Positions 49,301 through 59,700 of a DNA stretch of 64,000 nucleotides are shown here, in pieces (position 1 is the stretch's first letter; the number at the start of each line of letters is the position of its first letter). The translations under genes were made by a program, and so were the position numbers. The notes beneath the pieces were generated by a model. That model was not told where the DNA came from and searched no databases. It saw only the letters and a list, made by a program, of their open reading frames with translations. Source of the DNA: Perognathus longimembris pacificus (taxonomy: Eukaryota > Chordata > Mammalia > Rodentia > Heteromyidae). The DNA lies in the NCBI RefSeq assembly GCF_023159225.1, contig NC_063172.1:42599832-42663831 (forward strand), read 5' to 3'.

Positions 49301-51275
49301 AAGGATGATATCCCTTGATGCTCATCAAATGAGCTGAGCAGCCAGAAAGAGGTATGACAAAGATCCCCGTACCTGACATGGTGTGCCTTATGCAAAGGAA
49401 GGACTGTGTTATACTAGTCACTAGGCTCATCTTCTACTGAGCCACTAAGAAGAGCTTCCTTTCTACTCTGGGTAGAAATGGCTGCAGAGTCATCTAAAGA
49501 TTACTGAGGCCTGTGATAGAAACATTCTAGCACATGCTGTTTCCTGGGGCAGTGACTTTAAGAGTTAAGGTCCTGTTGGGGGTTCAAAGCAGCCAGTGCT
49601 GGCTACTTAGTTGAATGCTGGAAGTCCTTAACTCAAGACAGTTGATCGTGAGGAGAGGGCTTGAGAGATGTCAATTACCGAGTTATATCTCCCTAACTTC
49701 CAACATTTCAGCACATTTAAAGGAAAGTAAACTTTCAAATTATGCTCACAACAAAGGCTTATCAGTAATGGTGCTTAACAATATTTAACAGTACTCCTAC
49801 AATGTTTAACTCCTGTGCCAGTGCCATAGAGAGAGGTGAGGCCTGGCTATGTTTCCACACTACTTGACACAAATACATAAAAATTCAACTTTTGTTATCT
49901 GTAAGCTTCTGTAGATACAAACAACAATGTCTCATTCTAAGAAATTTCTGTGTAATATAATTTATGCCCTTCTGCCTGGGATGGTCCTCTATCCAACTAC
50001 ACCCCTAATCTGTGCTCTAAAATTTTACTTTGCCTGGTCAACTACTTCCCAATCTTTCTGATTCCTTCCATCTCTCAAAAAGGAAAATTAGAGTAACATC
50101 AGCCCAATGCCAAATAATGAATCACAATAATCATAGAAAAGCTGGGGATACAACAGGCACAGAATAACATTTACCAAGACAGAGTGAGCTATATGTAGGA
50201 TAAATAAATTATGTTACAAATAGCTAATGGTCCATGGGAAAGAAAAAACATAGATGATTTTATGTGTGTTAATGATGTGAGAGTATAACAATTCCTGGAA
50301 CTAAAAGTGAATTGTCTGTTAACCCACTGGTTCTCAGTGTAGACATTTGAAGGTCTAGCCTACATCCTTTATTATCATTATGATTTCAGTAAGTTTTAAG
50401 ATTATGGATGTGCTGTTTATGAAAATTCTGTATTATTACGTCCAAGCAGGATTTCTATACATGCTTTAGAACTTTCCTTATGTAATATGATAAGCAAAAA
50501 TCATTAATTAATGGTAGCAGTTTTAATGTGTTTCTATCCCTATCATTATACATCATTATACATTATACTTCATGCAGTTCCTGCCTTGGAGAGGTCACAG
50601 GTTTATTGAGATAAATTGAGCTATCATGTTGCCATGTTACTGACTTTGGTCACGTCTCATTGCTCTAATAATAGATCACTGTGGTTCTTTCTTAAGGATC
50701 ATAATTCATGACAGTGAGAAGGTAGAGGGCAAATGGAGTACAGATATTTGAGACTAAAGAAACACGGTCTATGGAAAACAAAATGCATGAATTAGGAAAT
50801 CTGTAAAATTAAACCAAAATAATTGATGGAATTATTTTTAATAAATTATTTTATTTTATTCATAAGTTATTTAGCAAATGTTTCTCCATATCATAAACAG
50901 AGAGACCACAAGATTCCACACTTTTGACATCTTATTTTACGAATAATTGACAACCATTTGAATAGACAGGAAGTCATTTTTACCAGCATTTACTTTTCAT
51001 TTTCACTTTATATCATCTTAACTTGCTATATTTCTTGCACCTTTGGTGTAATGCAAACTAACTCTGGACAAATTTAAGCAAAAGACTAATACACTGAAAC
51101 ACCATTAAGTTCTCTATTTAGAGTTCAGGAGACATTTGAGAAAAGGGAAGGATCTAATAATTTCAGAGAATATAACAGTGGAATTTCACAAGCCTTTTCA
51201 CAGAATTCTCTTTGGTCTAACTTCAGCTCTGATGACTTCTAGCTGTTATATTTCCTCAATTTCCAATTTTAATTT

Positions 51276-51495
51276 TTGTTTTGCCAGTCCTGGGTCTTGG
51301 ACTCAGGGCCTAAGTACTGTCCCTGGCACTGTCCTTTTTGCTTCAGGCTAGCACTCTACCTCTTAAGCCACATTGCCACTTCCGGCTTTTCCTGTTTTTA
51401 TGTAGTGCTGAGGAATCGAACCCAGGGCTTTATACATGCTAGGCAAGCACTCTACCCGTAAGCCACATTCCCAGCCCCTCCAAATTTAATTCTTA
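51276..51495 (-). mobile_element. IDL-Geo SINE, older subfamily
   Basis: Antisense from TTTGCCAGTCCTGGGTCTTG to ACATTCCCAGCCCC. Imperfect TCCAATTTTAATTTTT / TCCAAATTTAATTCTT flanks. Confidence 0.85.
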
Positions 51496-52940
51496 GTGGA
51501 TACTATAACTTATTCAAATGTTCTACTTAGCCTCAGCTAACCTTGATGAAAAGTCCCTCAGCATGGAAGAGAGACTTAATTCCTAAGGAAGAAAAAGTGC
51601 TAGAATCTAGGAAAACACTTCAAAATGTCTCTATTCAATACATATGTTTTATTCTCTGCTATTTTTAACTCTTCCTTCCATTTTCTTTCCCACCAAATCC
51701 AGTTACCAACAGCAACATATCATTGTATAAATTTATACCTTAGATAAACTCAAAATATCTTTTGAAGGATATATAATTTATGTAAAGTTAAAGTAATGAA
51801 ACAGAAAAACAACTTGATATTCTTCTGCAAGTTAAATTCAAACAATGTAATTTGATTATGGGCACTATATAAGACATGTCAGACCTGAAAAAAAGAAATT
51901 GCACAAATAGTGATTAATCATCAGATGTAATTTATCATAATGTGATAGCTTTTTCTTTGACCACTCAGAAGGATACTCCTCTTGGTTACTGAAACTGTTT
52001 CATAAAAGTAATATTTAGACATATATCAATGCCAGAAAACATGTAGTATGTAGATTTTGTTATAATTCACTTAATAATCTGTAGATGATTCAATGGTCCT
52101 TGGACAATTGAAACCTTTTCTAGATCTTTATCTTCCTTATAATACTGGTGTCTGTTATAAAGTAAACTTCTTTATACAAGAAGTATAAATATACTTGTTC
52201 ATTCTTTTCCTGGATATTTCTCCCGCCTTCCTATACATTGAACTGTCAGATTTTCTTCATTGCAGGTTTCTTTTTGCTACTCAGACAGAATAGATAAAAA
52301 TAAAATGAGACATGGAAAACAGCAGCCAGAAATTCAGAGATACTCAATTAATTAATAACTTCATTAAAAGCAAAAGACACTATTTTTTTTCTTTTTGCTT
52401 TTGGTTACACTCTCTCATACGTTCCAACATTTAGTTTAAAGTGAAGGAGTCTTTCCTCTGACCTTGTCTGCTTGCTCAAATAATTTCTAATGTACTCTAG
52501 GAACCGAGAAACGATATCTTAAAGAAAAATACTTCTGCTAGGGGGAAGAAAACTCAAAATGATTTCCTACCACAAAAAGTGTTTGAAAAAAAGTTATCTC
52601 AAAGGTGGAAACCTGTCATAAGAAAACATCTGGCATAACTTATTAGGGTGAGGAACTTCTGGTCCAGAGGCCTATCTCCTAGGAAATCATTTGGTTAGAT
52701 CTAGCCAAGGCAACCTCAGGTGGATCTCAAAACTCAATAACTTTAGGAGGTAATAGTCTGCCTAGAATGCAGAGAACATCATCGCTTCCAATTACACTAC
52801 CATCAACAGCTTTGTCCATGACTGAGGAAAAATTTTGTTTCTTAGCTTTGATTTTCTTTTACTTTTATTCACTAACATGGTTCAAGGCTAAGATTGCCAA
52901 ATATATCATGAAATGACATCTATGTTCAGTCCCCAGCTTC

Positions 52941-53164
52941 TTCTTTTTTTTTTTGTTTTTTTGGCCAGTCCTGGTTCTTGGACTCAGGGCCTGAGCACTG
53001 TCCCTGGCTTCTTTTTGCTCAAGGCTAGCACTCTGCCACTTGAGCCACAGCGCCACTTCTGGCCATTTTTTGTATATGTGGTGCTGGGGAATCGAACCCA
53101 GGGCCTCATGTATATGAGGCAGGCACTCTTGCCACTAGGCCATATCCCCAGCCCCCCAGCTTCT
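52941..53164 (-). mobile_element. IDL-Geo SINE, older subfamily
   Basis: Antisense, full length, ending CATATCCCCAGCCCC. CCCCAGCTTCT on both sides. Confidence 0.9.
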
Positions 53165-53652
53165 ATATAACTCCAGTTTATGTTTAATTTATATTTAAAG
53201 TCCAATATTTCACAACAAAACCTAATATTATGGCACAAGTCATATTATTTTCATTATATTAACACTCATTTTCCTCAGCCTTGGGATTGCTCCAAAGTCC
53301 TAGAAATCATGGAATGAACTTTAAACCCAACTGCAAAGTCCTATAGACTTACCTGTATCTTGATATTTAACTATCACAGAATGACGTGACTGATAGCTTT
53401 ATAAATTTTCATATGAACAATTCTAATCAACCTATTTATTTAATCATTTGCAATAAATTACTACCCAGAATGTTTCTGAATTCAACAATTCAAAAGTCTC
53501 TATCCGCAATAACCTCTTAATTACATAAGGCAAATAGACAATAGTGACATGTTCTGTATGCCTACTCTTCCAATCAATCGCCATCCCTTAAAGCCCTGTT
53601 ACTTCTGGAAAATAATCGATAACCTAGCAGAACCAGCTTCAAATAGGTGATG

Positions 53653-53671
53653 ACTACAAGTCCCATGGTGC
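53653..53671 (+). promoter_or_regulatory. ZNF143/Staf-type binding site, forward
   Basis: ACTACAAGTCCCATGGTGC matches the long ACTACAATTCCCAGAATGC-type motif bound by ZNF143 (with THAP11) at many CpG-island promoters. The match covers the ACTACA part and the TCCCA-TGC core. Confidence 0.65.
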
Positions 53672-53700
53672 AAAGCGGGAGTCGGCTAACGTTGCCCATA

Positions 53701-53721
53701 GTGCCTCCTGGGAAATGAAGT
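53701..53721 (-). promoter_or_regulatory. ZNF143/Staf-type binding site, reverse
   Basis: Read on the - strand this is ACTTCATTTCCCAGGAGGC, a second copy of the same motif with one change in the ACTACA half. It faces the first site at a spacing of about 30 bases. Confidence 0.6.
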
Positions 53722-53899
53722 CTCCTACTCACTTGCTGGGGAAACTACTTGCTGAAGAGGATTTCTCAGAAGCAACCGCAAGGAAGTGCCAACTTCCTAC
53801 CGCAGAGTTACATTTAAATCCCCCTACTAGAGAGCCAGGAACAGACACTTCAACTGCGTGCCTCCCGGATGAACGTCCTGGTGTGACGCCATTTCCTGG

Positions 53900-54103
53900 A
53901 GCGGCGTCCGGACGTCCCGCCCTCCACCTAGCCGGGAACCCGGGCCCTGTGGCGGGCCGCAGTGAGCAGCAGCTGTTTTCTGGGCTGAGAGTCACGTGAG
54001 GCATCCCGGTGCTGTGGGAGGCGAGGGCAAGCTGCAGTTGAGCACTGTCCGGCTTTACCTTCCCCAGGAAGTGCGCTGGACCCTCGTCCTGGAGTGCGCT
54101 GAG
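53900..54103 (+). other. SNX16: Probable SNX16 non-coding exon 1 (start uncertain)
   Basis: The best donor in the CpG island is GCTGAG|GTAGGTACTG, with the exon ending at 54103. The 5' boundary is a guess, because CpG-island promoters start at many positions. No long ATG ORF that could join the SNX16 frame is seen. If transcription starts further left, the ATG at 53869 opens only a five-codon ORF. Intron 1 would be about 2.3 kb (54,104-56,401). Confidence 0.55.
53991..54000. promoter_or_regulatory. E-box resembling the CLEAR element
   Basis: GTCACGTGAG matches 9 of 10 positions of GTCACGTGAC, the CLEAR motif recognised by TFEB/TFE3/MITF at lysosomal and endosomal genes. CACGTG is also bound by USF and MYC/MAX, so the factor is not determined by sequence. 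Confidence 0.5.
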
Positions 54104-54109
54104 GTAGGT

Positions 54110-54660
54110 ACTGAATGGCTGGCGTGCGGGGACACCAGGCTCGTGTGTGGGGGACACAGGGATGGCATGCGGAGACGCCGGGCTGGCGTGAGTGATCACC
54201 GTGCTCTCGTGTGGTGACACCGGGCTGGCATGCGGGGACACCGGGCTAGCGTGAGGAGACACGAGGCGGGCGCGCGGGGTCACCGGGCTGGCATGGGGAG
54301 ACCGGGCGGGCGCGCGAGGACACCGGGCTGACGTGAAGGGACACTGGCACCTACTGAAGGTGGTGGGAGGATGAAGAGACACCCCGGGAACTCTCCCCAC
54401 CGCCCTCCCTTAAGTAGTTGGGACTCCGCCCGCAGTCTGGGGGGCGCTGGCCCCGCCCCTGGCAGTGAAGACCCTCGGGCCTTGGCCCTTAGGAACCTCG
54501 GGGAGCTGCAGATGTTGTCGCCCACGGACTCCGAGACCGGGGCCAGCGCTCATCTTGACCGTACCCTGGTGGGGTCGGTCTGTGGCTGCATTCCAACACT
54601 TCCGCGACACCTACTGCTTAAGAGTCTGACTACCTCACCTGCCCAACTTGAGGCCTAGGT
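54110..54660. promoter_or_regulatory. 3' half of the CpG island, possible alternative promoter
   Basis: CpG density continues through 54,560. The stretch holds Sp1-type boxes (GGCCCCGCCCC at about 54,449-54,458, CTCCGCCC at 54,424) and no clear coding potential. An alternative first exon could lie here, but no convincing donor was picked out. Confidence 0.4.
54117..54358. repeat. 21-bp GC-rich minisatellite in SNX16 intron 1
   Basis: About ten to eleven copies of a 21-bp unit run from just after the exon 1 donor. The consensus is close to GGACACCGGGCTGGCATGCGG. Copies vary at a few positions, and alternate copies share variants, which suggests growth by multi-unit duplication. Each unit carries one to four CpGs. 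Because 21 is a multiple of three, the tract stays open on the - strand as a Ser-Pro-His-Ala heptad repeat, probably by chance. Confidence 0.85.
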
Positions 54661-55290
54661 GATCCTTCCCGTATCATCTCCTTTGGAGGACCAAAAGCAG
54701 AAGTGCTCCTAATGAGCACAGTGCGTTTTCCCCATACTTGGACAGTTTCCTCTCCAATGGGAGTTGGTGGTTGTGTTGATATGTATGCCACCTTCCCCTG
54801 ACCTGGTGGTCCCCAGTGGCAAATGGCAAGGTCATCCCACAGACATTGAGAAGGTAGAGGTTTCTACTTTTTTAAAATTTACATTTGGTGGCGGGGAGAG
54901 GATGAGGAGAGGCCATCAGGCAGAACACTGCCTCAAGTTTCTAGAATCTATGATAATAGGGAAGGTTATTCAGAGCCACATGCTGAGTTTTAAAAAATTA
55001 AAAATCCAGTGTCAGCATCTTTCCAAATCCAAGAGACTCTTTCCTGCTTTTCTAAGTTTGCCAGGCATACCCATTGTTGCTACCTGAAGTCCTGTTATTT
55101 GGTTGGTTTGTGTTCATATTTTCTTATGAATTTATGGTAAACTCATTAATTCTTTGTATTATGAAAGATTTCTGATACAATATTCTTGTCCTTTTAATAA
55201 CAAGTATGCATTCAAAGATTTTCTAAAGAATCTTTATTACAAAGCAGAATTAGTGATTATTAAACTATCAGTTATCTTGTTGAATACAAG

Positions 55291-55370
55291 TTTACTGTTT
55301 GCCAGGTTTTATTAATTTTATCAGGTTAATTTTACTATTTGTCAGGTTTTATTAATTTTATCAGGTTTAT
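55291..55370. repeat. 40-bp tandem duplication
   Basis: Two adjacent 40-base units (55,291-55,330 and 55,331-55,370) differ at about three positions. Both carry the core CAGGTTTTATTAATTTTATC. Confidence 0.9.
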
Positions 55371-55394
55371 TTTAAATATATTTGATTCTAAATT

Positions 55395-55790
55395 TACAAA
55401 ATCTTATTTTGAGCATGGGGCTTAAAGATTTGAACTCAGGACTTCTCACCTACTACTCTAGCACTCTACCAGTAAGCTATGCCTCCAGCCCTTTTTGCAC
55501 TGTTTGTTCTTTTTGGTTTGTTGTGGGGGGGTTGCACTAAACTGTGACCCTCCTATTTTTTGCTTTCCTATGTAGCTGGAATGCAGTTGCATACAAACAT
55601 ACCCAGCTTCTTCCTCAGAGGTGGAGTGTGTCACAGATTTTTCTGTCAAGCTGATCCTCCCACATAGCTTGGATGACAGGCAAGCACTACCACACCCAGC
55701 TGTTGGTTAAGAAGAGGTCTCATGAACTGTTCTACCTGGGCTAGTCTCCAACTGCAATCCTCTCAACCTCCATGTGAGCCTAGCTAAAAT
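55395..55790 (-). mobile_element. ID plus B1-like composite SINE
   Basis: ID part (TTTGAACTCAGGACTTCTCA, GCTATGCCTCCAGCCC) then B1-like units (AAGCACTACCACACCCAGCT, ACCTGGGCTAGTCTCCAACT). Confidence 0.55.
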
Positions 55791-56034
55791 GTTAGTTTAA
55801 AAGCAATTGTTAGATAGATATCACCAGTATGTAAGCTTCTTACTGATCGGTGGTATTATCTATAATCGTTAAGAGTTTCAACTACTTGAATCAAAAGGTA
55901 ATGGTGAATAATTTTCCCCTACCATCCTTGCCTTCTAAGGCTGTATATAACACTGTCAGGTTGAAAAGCTTTAGGATAAAGCTTCAGGAGGTTCTTTACC
56001 ATTCTTTCTCATTTTAAGCTACTTTTCTCCCTTC

Positions 56035-56118
56035 TCCTTAGGGAGAAGGGAGAATCCTGTCCTCACACATGCTAGATAAGCATTCTATTTCTGAGATATA
56101 TCCCTATCCCCATCTTCT
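56035..56118 (-). mobile_element. ID-like SINE fragment
   Basis: ACATGCTAGATAAGCATTCT and GAGATATATCCCTATCCCC, antisense ID. It lies about 280 bases before the exon 2 acceptor. Confidence 0.5.
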
Positions 56119-56404
56119 ACTAACTTAAAAAAAAATTATTTTGTGGTTCTTAGGACTGAGTAGGTTAAAATGAACATTACAAACTTCCTCACAATATAAA
56201 AAAGTGGGATAAGAGTAACAGGAGGATCAAGAAAAGGAATGTGGAATTGTTTTGCATTGTCTTGTAAGCCAGAGTAGTTAAGTTTAAGATTAAAGGAATG
56301 GGTTTCAGGTTTGTTTTTATTCAAAACAGATTTAAAAGAATGTTTTTTTTCTTTGGATTAGGCCCCAGATTAATCTTTCATTGTGTTTTTCTTATTTTTA
56401 GATA

Positions 56405-56443
56405 ATGAATTCCTTGGGAAAGAAACCATGGATTGCATATTAG
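56405..56443 (+). other. Upstream ORF 1 in SNX16 leader (12 codons)
   Basis: ATG at 56405 reads 12 codons ([12 protein letters not shown]) to TAG at 56441. It is not in the frame of the main ATG and ends 58 bases before it. Start context is weak to moderate. Whether it is translated cannot be judged from sequence. Confidence 0.5.
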
Positions 56444-56454
56444 TTGTTGTTTAA
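56428..56454 (+). other. Upstream ORF 2 in SNX16 leader (8 codons)
   Basis: ATG at 56428 sits in the context ACCATGG, close to an ideal Kozak site, and reads MDCILVVV to TAA at 56452. It overlaps upstream ORF 1 in another frame. Its strong context makes it the more likely of the two to capture ribosomes. It stops 47 bases before the main ATG, which leaves room for reinitiation. Confidence 0.5.
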
Positions 56455-56501
56455 GTGTTTGGACTCTGCAATATACAGGTTTGTTGCAAAGGCCAAAAAA
56501 G

Positions 56502-56876
56502 ATGGCAACTCCTTATGTTCCAGTTCCAATGCCCCTAGGAAATTCTGCTTCCAGTTTTACAACCAACAGAAATCAGAGAAGTTCTTCTTTTGGCAGTGTC
56601 TCAACAAGCTCAAACTCTTCTAAAGGCCAGTTAGAAGACTCAAATATGGGTAATTTTAAACAGACAAGTGTTCCTGATCAAACGGATAGAACTTCATCTG
56701 TCTGTAGCAGTCCTCTCATCAGGACTAGATTTACAGGGACAGATTCTTCCATTGAGTATTCTGCTAGACCACGAGAACGTGAAGAACAAAATCCTGAAAC
56801 AACAAATTGGGAAGACAGACCATCTACACCTACTATACTGGGCTATGAAGTGATGGAAGAAAGAGCCAAATTTACT
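56502..56876 (+). CDS. SNX16: Sorting nexin-16, first coding exon (residues 1-125)
   Basis: The exon encodes the N-terminal 125 residues of sorting nexin-16, a phosphoinositide-binding PX-domain protein of early and late endosomes that acts in endosome-to-lysosome trafficking (family knowledge). The protein starts [11 protein letters not shown] and continues with a long Ser/Thr/Asn-rich disordered region. It ends with [17 protein letters not shown], the first strand of the PX domain. I recognise this as SNX16 from its near-identity to the mammalian protein, which is about 344 residues long. The rest of the PX domain and the C-terminal coiled coil are therefore missing here and must lie beyond the window. 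The ATG at 56502 has A at -3 and G at +4, a strong Kozak context. The exon ends in phase 0 at ACT followed by the donor GTAAGT (56877). No stop or frameshift interrupts it. Translation past 56876 is intron and is not part of the protein. Confidence 0.95.
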
Positions 56877-57211
56877 GTAAGTATTGCTTTCTGCCACACA
56901 GCAATGGAAAGTGCAAGACTGGATAACTTTTAAACTTATGCTAATTATAATTTACTTACAATTCCTTGAACATGCAATTCCCATATTGTTACATCCTTGA
57001 ACTCTCTCATGCTATAGTAAACTTTATTTTACCTTAATGAATTTTTGCAAACCAGACGCACCTATGCCACCACAAATGACAAGAGAACAGAGTATTATTA
57101 ACATCTGAAAGCTACCAGTCCAAACTCACTCACCAAATACTTCTCCGATAGCCTGAATTAATTTTTGCCTATTTTGTATTTTATATAAATGGAATTACTC
57201 CTTTGACTCTG

Positions 57212-57440
57212 GTCTCTGATCCTGTGCTGATTCTGGTGCTTGATCTCAGGGCCTGGACATGTTCCTGAGCATTTTTGCTCAAGGCTAGCACTCTACCACT
57301 TGAGCCACAGACCTACTTCCAGCTTCTAGAGATAAGAGTCTCACAGACTTTACTGTCCAAGATGGCTTTAAAACAAAATCCTTATACCTCAGCCTTTTGT
57401 GTAGCTAGGATTATAAGCATGAGCTACTGATGCCCAGCTA
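57212..57440 (-). mobile_element. Geo SINE in SNX16 intron 2
   Basis: CTCTACCACTTGAGCCACAG, AGAGATAAGAGTCTCACAG and GAGCTACTGATGCCCAGC. Confidence 0.8.
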
Positions 57441-57664
57441 AGAATTTTTTTAAGTTGTAGTTTTAAATATTCCCTTGTGAAAGATCAGATCAAGATTTTT
57501 CCTTTTTTTCTTTTCTTAAGTCTTTAGTTATAGCTTCAATGCATTGTGGAAATGTTATTTTCAGATACATGTGTTACAATTCTCACATTCTTAACAATAT
57601 GGTAAAGAAAAACTATTCTAACATAGTCCAATTTATTAACATTTCATTTTTATGGCATTTTATT

Positions 57665-57815
57665 TTGCTTTTTTGAGATAAGGTTTAGTTATGTAGCCCC
57701 ATTTGCCCTCAACTTTTCAATTTTTAAATTTCAAATTTTCAAAATTTCAATCATCCTCCTGCCTGGGCTTCCCATGTGCTAGAATTACTGATATGTACTG
57801 CCATACCCATCCCTC
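57665..57815 (-). mobile_element. B1-like SINE
   Basis: TTTTTTGAGATAAGGTTTAG, TATGTAGCCC and CCTGGGCTTCCCATGTGCTA are the antisense B1 (7SL-derived) landmarks; the middle is AT-rich and degraded. Confidence 0.65.
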
Positions 57816-58779
57816 ACTAACACTTTTTCAAATCTGTCTATACCAAGGTTATGAAGATGTTTTCTTTTTTTTGTTATTCCTTTCACATTAGATCTGTAAA
57901 CTATCTAGAATTAATGTTTGTCACTAGTATAAGATAAAGGTCAGATTGCTGAGATCAATTAATCAGGCTTTAGAACAAATCACTATTAGGAAAATGATGG
58001 AAAGGGTTACTCTAATCAAGCTGCACTGTATGCATAACTGCACATGTTAAATTGAAATCCCTTTGTACATCTATTTGAAGATAACAGCATAAAATGAAAT
58101 TAACAAAAAGCAAGCTCAAAAGAGCACCAATTTGAAAATCAGGAAAAAAATATTTAAATGATGCTTATTGCTCTTCATTTGCAATGTTGCCTATAGCATG
58201 AATCATGTCACTCTAAGTACCTCTGTTTCTGCATTGTTTTTCTATCCTATATTAATTTCACAGTCCTAATTAGTAAAGTTTTATCATTAGTCTTGAAACC
58301 GAATAGTTTCAAGTACTCCAGCTTTGTTTTCTTCAGGATTGACTTGGCTATTCTTGATCCTTTGTAATTAAATTTATTAAATCTGTAAATTAGTCTGAGG
58401 AAAGCTGACATCTTTACAATATTGTCCTCTAATATACAAACTAAGCTTTAAGTATTTAATTTCTTCTACATAGTGGTCAATACAAAGATTTTTTTTTTTG
58501 CCTCTTGGTTTGATTTACTTCTGAATATGGATATTGTTTAATTTTCTCTTAGGAATTTTTGTTTTGTTTTTTTGTTTGTTCATTACTAATTTACATAGTT
58601 TGGCCTTGTATGTTTACTTATGTATATTTATATATCTATTATCTTTACTAACTTTCATTTTTGGAATTTGTTATAGTAAAGTTTGTGTTTGCCTTAGTAC
58701 ATCATGCCTCAAATTTATGCCAGGATGGGAAAGCCTCTAAGGAAAATCATTGACCCAATTTATGAAGAGATAGTTTTTA

Positions 58780-59208
58780 AAAAGTTTTTTTTTTTTTATT
58801 GTCAGAGTGATGTATAGAGCGCTTACAGTTTCATACGTAAGGCAGTGAGTACATTTATCAAACTTGTTACCTCCTCCTTCATTTTTCTCCCTCCTTTCCC
58901 CCTCCCCAACCCCCCCATGAGTTGTACAGTTGGATTATGGCATATGGTTTTGTAAATATTGCTGTTGTATTGGTTCGCCATTTATACTTTTTCTCTCCAT
59001 TATGATGCTCTCCTTCCCTTCCTTAGTTCCAATAAACATATATACAATACCCAGGGAACCCAAATCAGTAACAGTGACATCAAGGGTAAAACCCTGGGGA
59101 AAAAAGACAAAAGAAAGTGGCATAATTTCAGGTGGTACATTGAAAATAACCATGATAATGGTAAACCGCTTATTTCCATAACTTGAAGTTCATTTCACTT
59201 AGCTAAAA
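58780..59208 (-). mobile_element. L1 3' UTR in SNX16 intron 2, antisense
   Basis: From TTTTATTGTCAGAGTGATGT to AGTTCATTTCACTTAGC, the antisense of the 3' UTR seen at 15,290-15,715. No coding part. Confidence 0.85.
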
Positions 59209-59309
59209 TTGTTTTTATAAGGTAGAAAATCTGCATAAAACTTAAAACTTCCATTTGAGAACAGTTTTAGAAATTATTATGTAATGGCTCATTACCGTTT
59301 ATTTACCTA

Positions 59310-59345
59310 CCTACTTTATTTATTTATTTATTTATTTATTTTTTA
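59310..59345. repeat. (TTTA)n microsatellite
   Basis: About eight TTTA units beside the next SINE's T run. Confidence 0.85.
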
Positions 59346-59349
59346 TTGA

Positions 59350-59571
59350 TTTTTTTTTTTTGCCAGTCCTGGGCCTTGGACTCTGGGCCTGAGCACTGTC
59401 CCTGGCTTCTTCCCGCTCAAGGCTAGCACTCTGCCACTTGAGCCACAGCGCCGCGTCTGGCCGTTTTCTGTATATGTGGTTGCTGGGGAATCGAACCTAG
59501 GGCCTCGTGTATCCGAGGCAGGCACTCTTGCCACTAGGCTATATCCCCAGCCCCTCCTACCTACTTTATGA
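59350..59571 (-). mobile_element. IDL-Geo SINE, young subfamily
   Basis: Antisense, full length, with the young markers (TTCCCGCTCAAGG, GTGTATCCGAGG). CCTACCTACTTTAT flanks on both sides. Confidence 0.9.
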
Positions 59572-59596
59572 AGGGATGAATATTACTTAGGTAATG

Positions 59597-59649
59597 TGAT
59601 GACTTGGATGTTTGGGATGTTTGCATCCTCCATCCCCTCCCTTCAGATT

Positions 59650-59700
<51 letters not shown>

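Larger units (their letters stand above)
53640..54110 (+). promoter_or_regulatory. SNX16: SNX16 CpG-island promoter
   Basis: GC and CpG content rise sharply at about 53,640 against an AT-rich background and stay high to about 54,560. The region lacks a TATA box. It contains two inverted ACTACA/TTCCCA motifs (53,653 and 53,721), several GGAA/TTCC ETS-type cores (for example near 53,780-53,800 and 53,890), and an E-box GTCACGTGAG at 53,991. It lies 2.3 kb upstream of the first coding exon on the same strand, as expected for a gene with a non-coding first exon. Transcription start sites cannot be placed exactly. Confidence 0.85.
54661..56401 (+). other. SNX16 intron 1, remainder
   Basis: AT-rich intron sequence. 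It contains a 40-bp tandem duplication (55,291-55,370), an ID plus B1-like composite SINE on the - strand (55,395-55,790) and an ID-like fragment on the - strand (56,035-56,118). Nothing else was recognised. Confidence 0.6.
56402..56501 (+). other. SNX16: SNX16 exon 2, 5' untranslated part, with acceptor site
   Basis: A pyrimidine-rich tract (56375-56399) ends in TTTTTAG at 56401, a good splice acceptor, so exon 2 probably starts at 56402. The 100 bases before the start codon contain two upstream ATGs, each opening a short ORF that closes before the main start (listed separately). A second AG at 56476-56477 is a weaker alternative acceptor that would remove both upstream ORFs. Confidence 0.75.

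Noticed and set aside
48877..49395. Overlapping ORFs of 60-88 codons near 49 kb
   Set aside because: No domain and no consistent splice frame. Considered an LTR or pseudogene, but could not be assigned.
53715..53999. 94-codon + strand ORF starting at ATG 53,715
   Set aside because: Lies in the promoter or exon 1, is not in a frame that joins SNX16, and shows no recognisable domain. At most an upstream ORF if transcription starts before it.
53729..54400. 223-codon open frame on the - strand across the CpG island, with Ser-Pro-His-Ala heptads
   Set aside because: It begins at GTG, has no ATG until near residue 140, and is open mainly because the 21-bp minisatellite is a multiple of three and the region is GC-rich. 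No known domain.
56877..56933. Extension of the SNX16 frame past 56,876 to a stop at 56,931
   Set aside because: A strong GTAAGT donor is at 56,877 and the residues after it do not match SNX16, so it is intron read-through.
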